A program made the translations under genes and the position numbers. 7,016 nt of DNA from CBDTYW01 sp965364735. GTDB lineage: Bacteria; Actinomycetota; Nitriliruptoria; Nitriliruptorales; Nitriliruptoraceae. Where the stretch lies: NCBI GenBank assembly GCA_965364735.1, contig CBDTYW010000201.1, forward strand, positions 1 to 7,016, read 5' to 3'. The notes below the pieces were generated by a model. That model had not been told where the DNA came from. It saw only the letters and a list, made by a program, of their open reading frames with translations, and did not search any database. The first letter of the stretch is position 1; every line of letters starts with the position of its first letter. Positions 6,049 to 7,016 of the stretch are shown here, in pieces.

Positions 6049-6071
6049 CCGGCTGTCTCGTCGTCAGCCGG
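6049..6071. terminator. Probable bidirectional terminator between tRNA-Val and yaaA
   Basis: CCGGCTG (6049-6055) pairs with CAGCCGG (6065-6071) around a nine-base loop. It begins seven bases after the tRNA and overlaps the stop codon of the convergent yaaA gene (complement of 6064-6066). Position and stem composition fit a shared terminator. There is no T-run, and the seven-base stem is modest. Confidence 0.5.
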
Positions 6072-6843
6072 CGTTGCGGATGTAGGTCGGCGTGTCGGCG
6101 GTCGAGCGGTCCGCGTCGTAGCGGTAGCCGAGGCCGTCGAACTCCGTCAGCGACTTCATGGTGCGGGCGCGGGTGCGGACGAGCCAGCCGGCCATCGCCC
6201 CGCGGGCGCGCTTCGCGAAGAACGACACGATGCGGAAGTCGCCGTTCTTGGACTCGTCGAGGAAGCGGGGCGTGATGAGCGTCCCATCGAGCTCGCGCGT
6301 CTTCACGGAGCTGAAGTACTCGTTCGAGGCGAGGTTGACGACGAGGTCCGGGCCGGGCGACGCGGCCAGGTCGGCGTTGAGGAGCTCGGTGATCGTCGCG
6401 CCCCAGTAGTCGTAGAGCGACGAGCCACGGTCGGTGGCGAGCTTCGTACCCATCTCGAGGCGGTACGGCTGCATGAGGTCCAGCGGACGGAGCACGCCGT
6501 AGAGGCCGGACAGGATCCGCACCGTCTTCTGGGCCTCCGTGAAGTCGCGCTCGGAGAAGCTCTGCGCATCCATGCCCATGTAGACGTCGCCGGTGAACGC
6601 GAGGATCGCGGGGCGGGAGTTCCTCGTGGTGAACGGCGTGGTGAAGTCCTGGTAGCGCTCGACGTTGAGGACGGCGAGGTCCTCGGAGATGTCCATGAGC
6701 CCGCGGACGTCGGCGACGGAATGGTCGCGCAACGTGGTGATGAGCTCCTCGGCGCGGTCCAGCAGCCGCGGCTCGGATCGCTTGCGCGTGGGCAGCTTCG
6801 ACTCGTAGTCGAGCGACTTCGCGGGGGACAGCAGGGTGATCAT
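6064..6843 (-). CDS. yaaA: Peroxide stress protein YaaA (DUF328 / UPF0246)
   Basis: This 259-residue protein is a full-length DUF328 member; about 255-260 residues is usual. It opens with the canonical MITLLSPAKSLDYE and continues with LNVERYQDF and PAILAFTGDVYMGMDA. It then has ILSGLYGVLRPLDLMQPYRL, LYDYWG, VNLASNEYF and a FFAKRARGAMAGW segment near the C-terminus. In E. coli, YaaA limits intracellular free iron during hydrogen peroxide stress, which protects DNA from Fenton damage, and the protein has been reported to bind DNA. The same role here is inferred from family membership. It is cytoplasmic, with no signal or membrane segment. The ATG at 6841-6843 is placed exactly at the conserved N-terminus but has no clear Shine-Dalgarno; a leader of about 70 bases is possible. 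It converges on the tRNA gene and appears to be monocistronic. Confidence 0.95.
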   Translation of the reverse strand: MITLLSPAKSLDYESKLPTRKRSEPRLLDRAEELITTLRDHSVADVRGLMDISEDLAVLNVERYQDFTTPFTTRNSRPAILAFTGDVYMGMDAQSFSERDFTEAQKTVRILSGLYGVLRPLDLMQPYRLEMGTKLATDRGSSLYDYWGATITELLNADLAASPGPDLVVNLASNEYFSSVKTRELDGTLITPRFLDESKNGDFRIVSFFAKRARGAMAGWLVRTRARTMKSLTEFDGLGYRYDADRSTADTPTYIRNAG

Positions 6844-6920
6844 GGTGCGCGGCTCGCGATCGTGGCCGGTCAGGACGGAGGTGGTTCGTGGCGGACGCGG
6901 CGTCGGTCTGCGGGATCACG

Positions 6921-6926
6921 AGGATA
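6921..6926 (-). promoter_or_regulatory. Possible -10 element of yaaA
   Basis: On the minus strand this reads TATCCT within GGGACTATCCTCG, a fair match to TANNNT about 78 bases before the yaaA start codon. A -35 box is not evident. The rest of the 6844-7016 stretch holds no gene that I can support; it is GC-rich and becomes almost pure G/C between about 6940 and 7000. Confidence 0.3.
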
Positions 6927-7002
6927 GTCCCGGGCCATGGCGCGGACCACGCCGCTGCCCGAGGCGCCGGGGCGGCACCCCCGGCCGCCGCCGCGGCGTC
7001 AC

Positions 7003-7008
7003 TAGCAT
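7003..7008 (+). promoter_or_regulatory. Possible -10 element for a rightward gene beyond the window
   Basis: TAGCAT followed by CGGGTGAC matches the compact -10 plus start-site layout often seen in actinobacterial promoters, after a long G/C-only run. The gene it would serve lies outside the window, and no -35 element is recognisable. This is a guess from pattern only. Confidence 0.25.
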
Positions 7009-7016
7009 CGGGTGAC

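Noticed and set aside
6002..6919. 305-residue minus-strand open frame ending in GATGLEPVTSAV
   Set aside because: It is a shadow of yaaA in another frame, and its C-terminus is antisense tRNA. The GLEPVTSAV ending is a familiar artefact of translating the tRNA T-arm region backwards.
6937..7005. 22-codon open frame (ATG to TAG) near the right edge
   Set aside because: It is Pro/Arg-rich from a G/C run, has no ribosome binding site and no conserved feature. A GATAGT 9 bases upstream is not enough to support it.

Overview
The window is high-GC DNA with dense, GC-ending codon use and short intergenic gaps. It carries a tRNA gene without an encoded CCA end and a secreted enzyme ending in an LPXTG-type cell-wall sorting signal. 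Together these point to a high-GC Gram-positive (actinobacterial-type) chromosome. I cannot place it more precisely from sequence alone. Most of it is ordinary chromosomal content; I see no phage, insertion sequence or CRISPR array.

Layout, left to right. Bases 1 to about 158 hold, on the minus strand, a piece of a molybdate-type ABC permease (ModB-like) that breaks off abruptly. There a plus-strand gene for a winged-helix/DUF2087 protein takes over without a credible start of its own, so this looks like a rearrangement junction or a chimeric contig end. The DUF2087 gene ends at 735 and overlaps by four bases (GTGA) a DUF429 gene (732-1574), so the two are probably co-translated. After a 62-base gap comes the main gene of the window (1637-4471). 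It encodes a 944-residue penicillin-acylase-family Ntn hydrolase with a signal peptide, a conserved nucleophile Ser, Gln and Asn set, three local cysteine pairs, and a C-terminal LPATG, hydrophobic stretch and Arg-rich tail. It is therefore predicted to be an acylase covalently anchored to the cell wall.

A 106-base gap with TTGA-type repeats and a perfect palindrome precedes a YceI-family gene (4578-5123). A strong hairpin (5132-5158) separates it from a convergent minus-strand DUF2461 gene (5167-5853). Next is a tRNA-Val(UAC) gene on the plus strand (5969-6042). A second hairpin lies between it and the convergent minus-strand yaaA gene (6064-6843), of the DUF328 peroxide-stress family. The last 173 bases hold only weak promoter-like elements.

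The genes do not form one obvious pathway. The DUF2087-DUF429 pair is the only likely operon; the acylase, yceI, the DUF2461 gene, the tRNA gene and yaaA each look like separate transcription units. The items most worth a second look are the wall-anchored acylase, the modB/DUF2087 junction, and the operator-like cluster in front of yceI.
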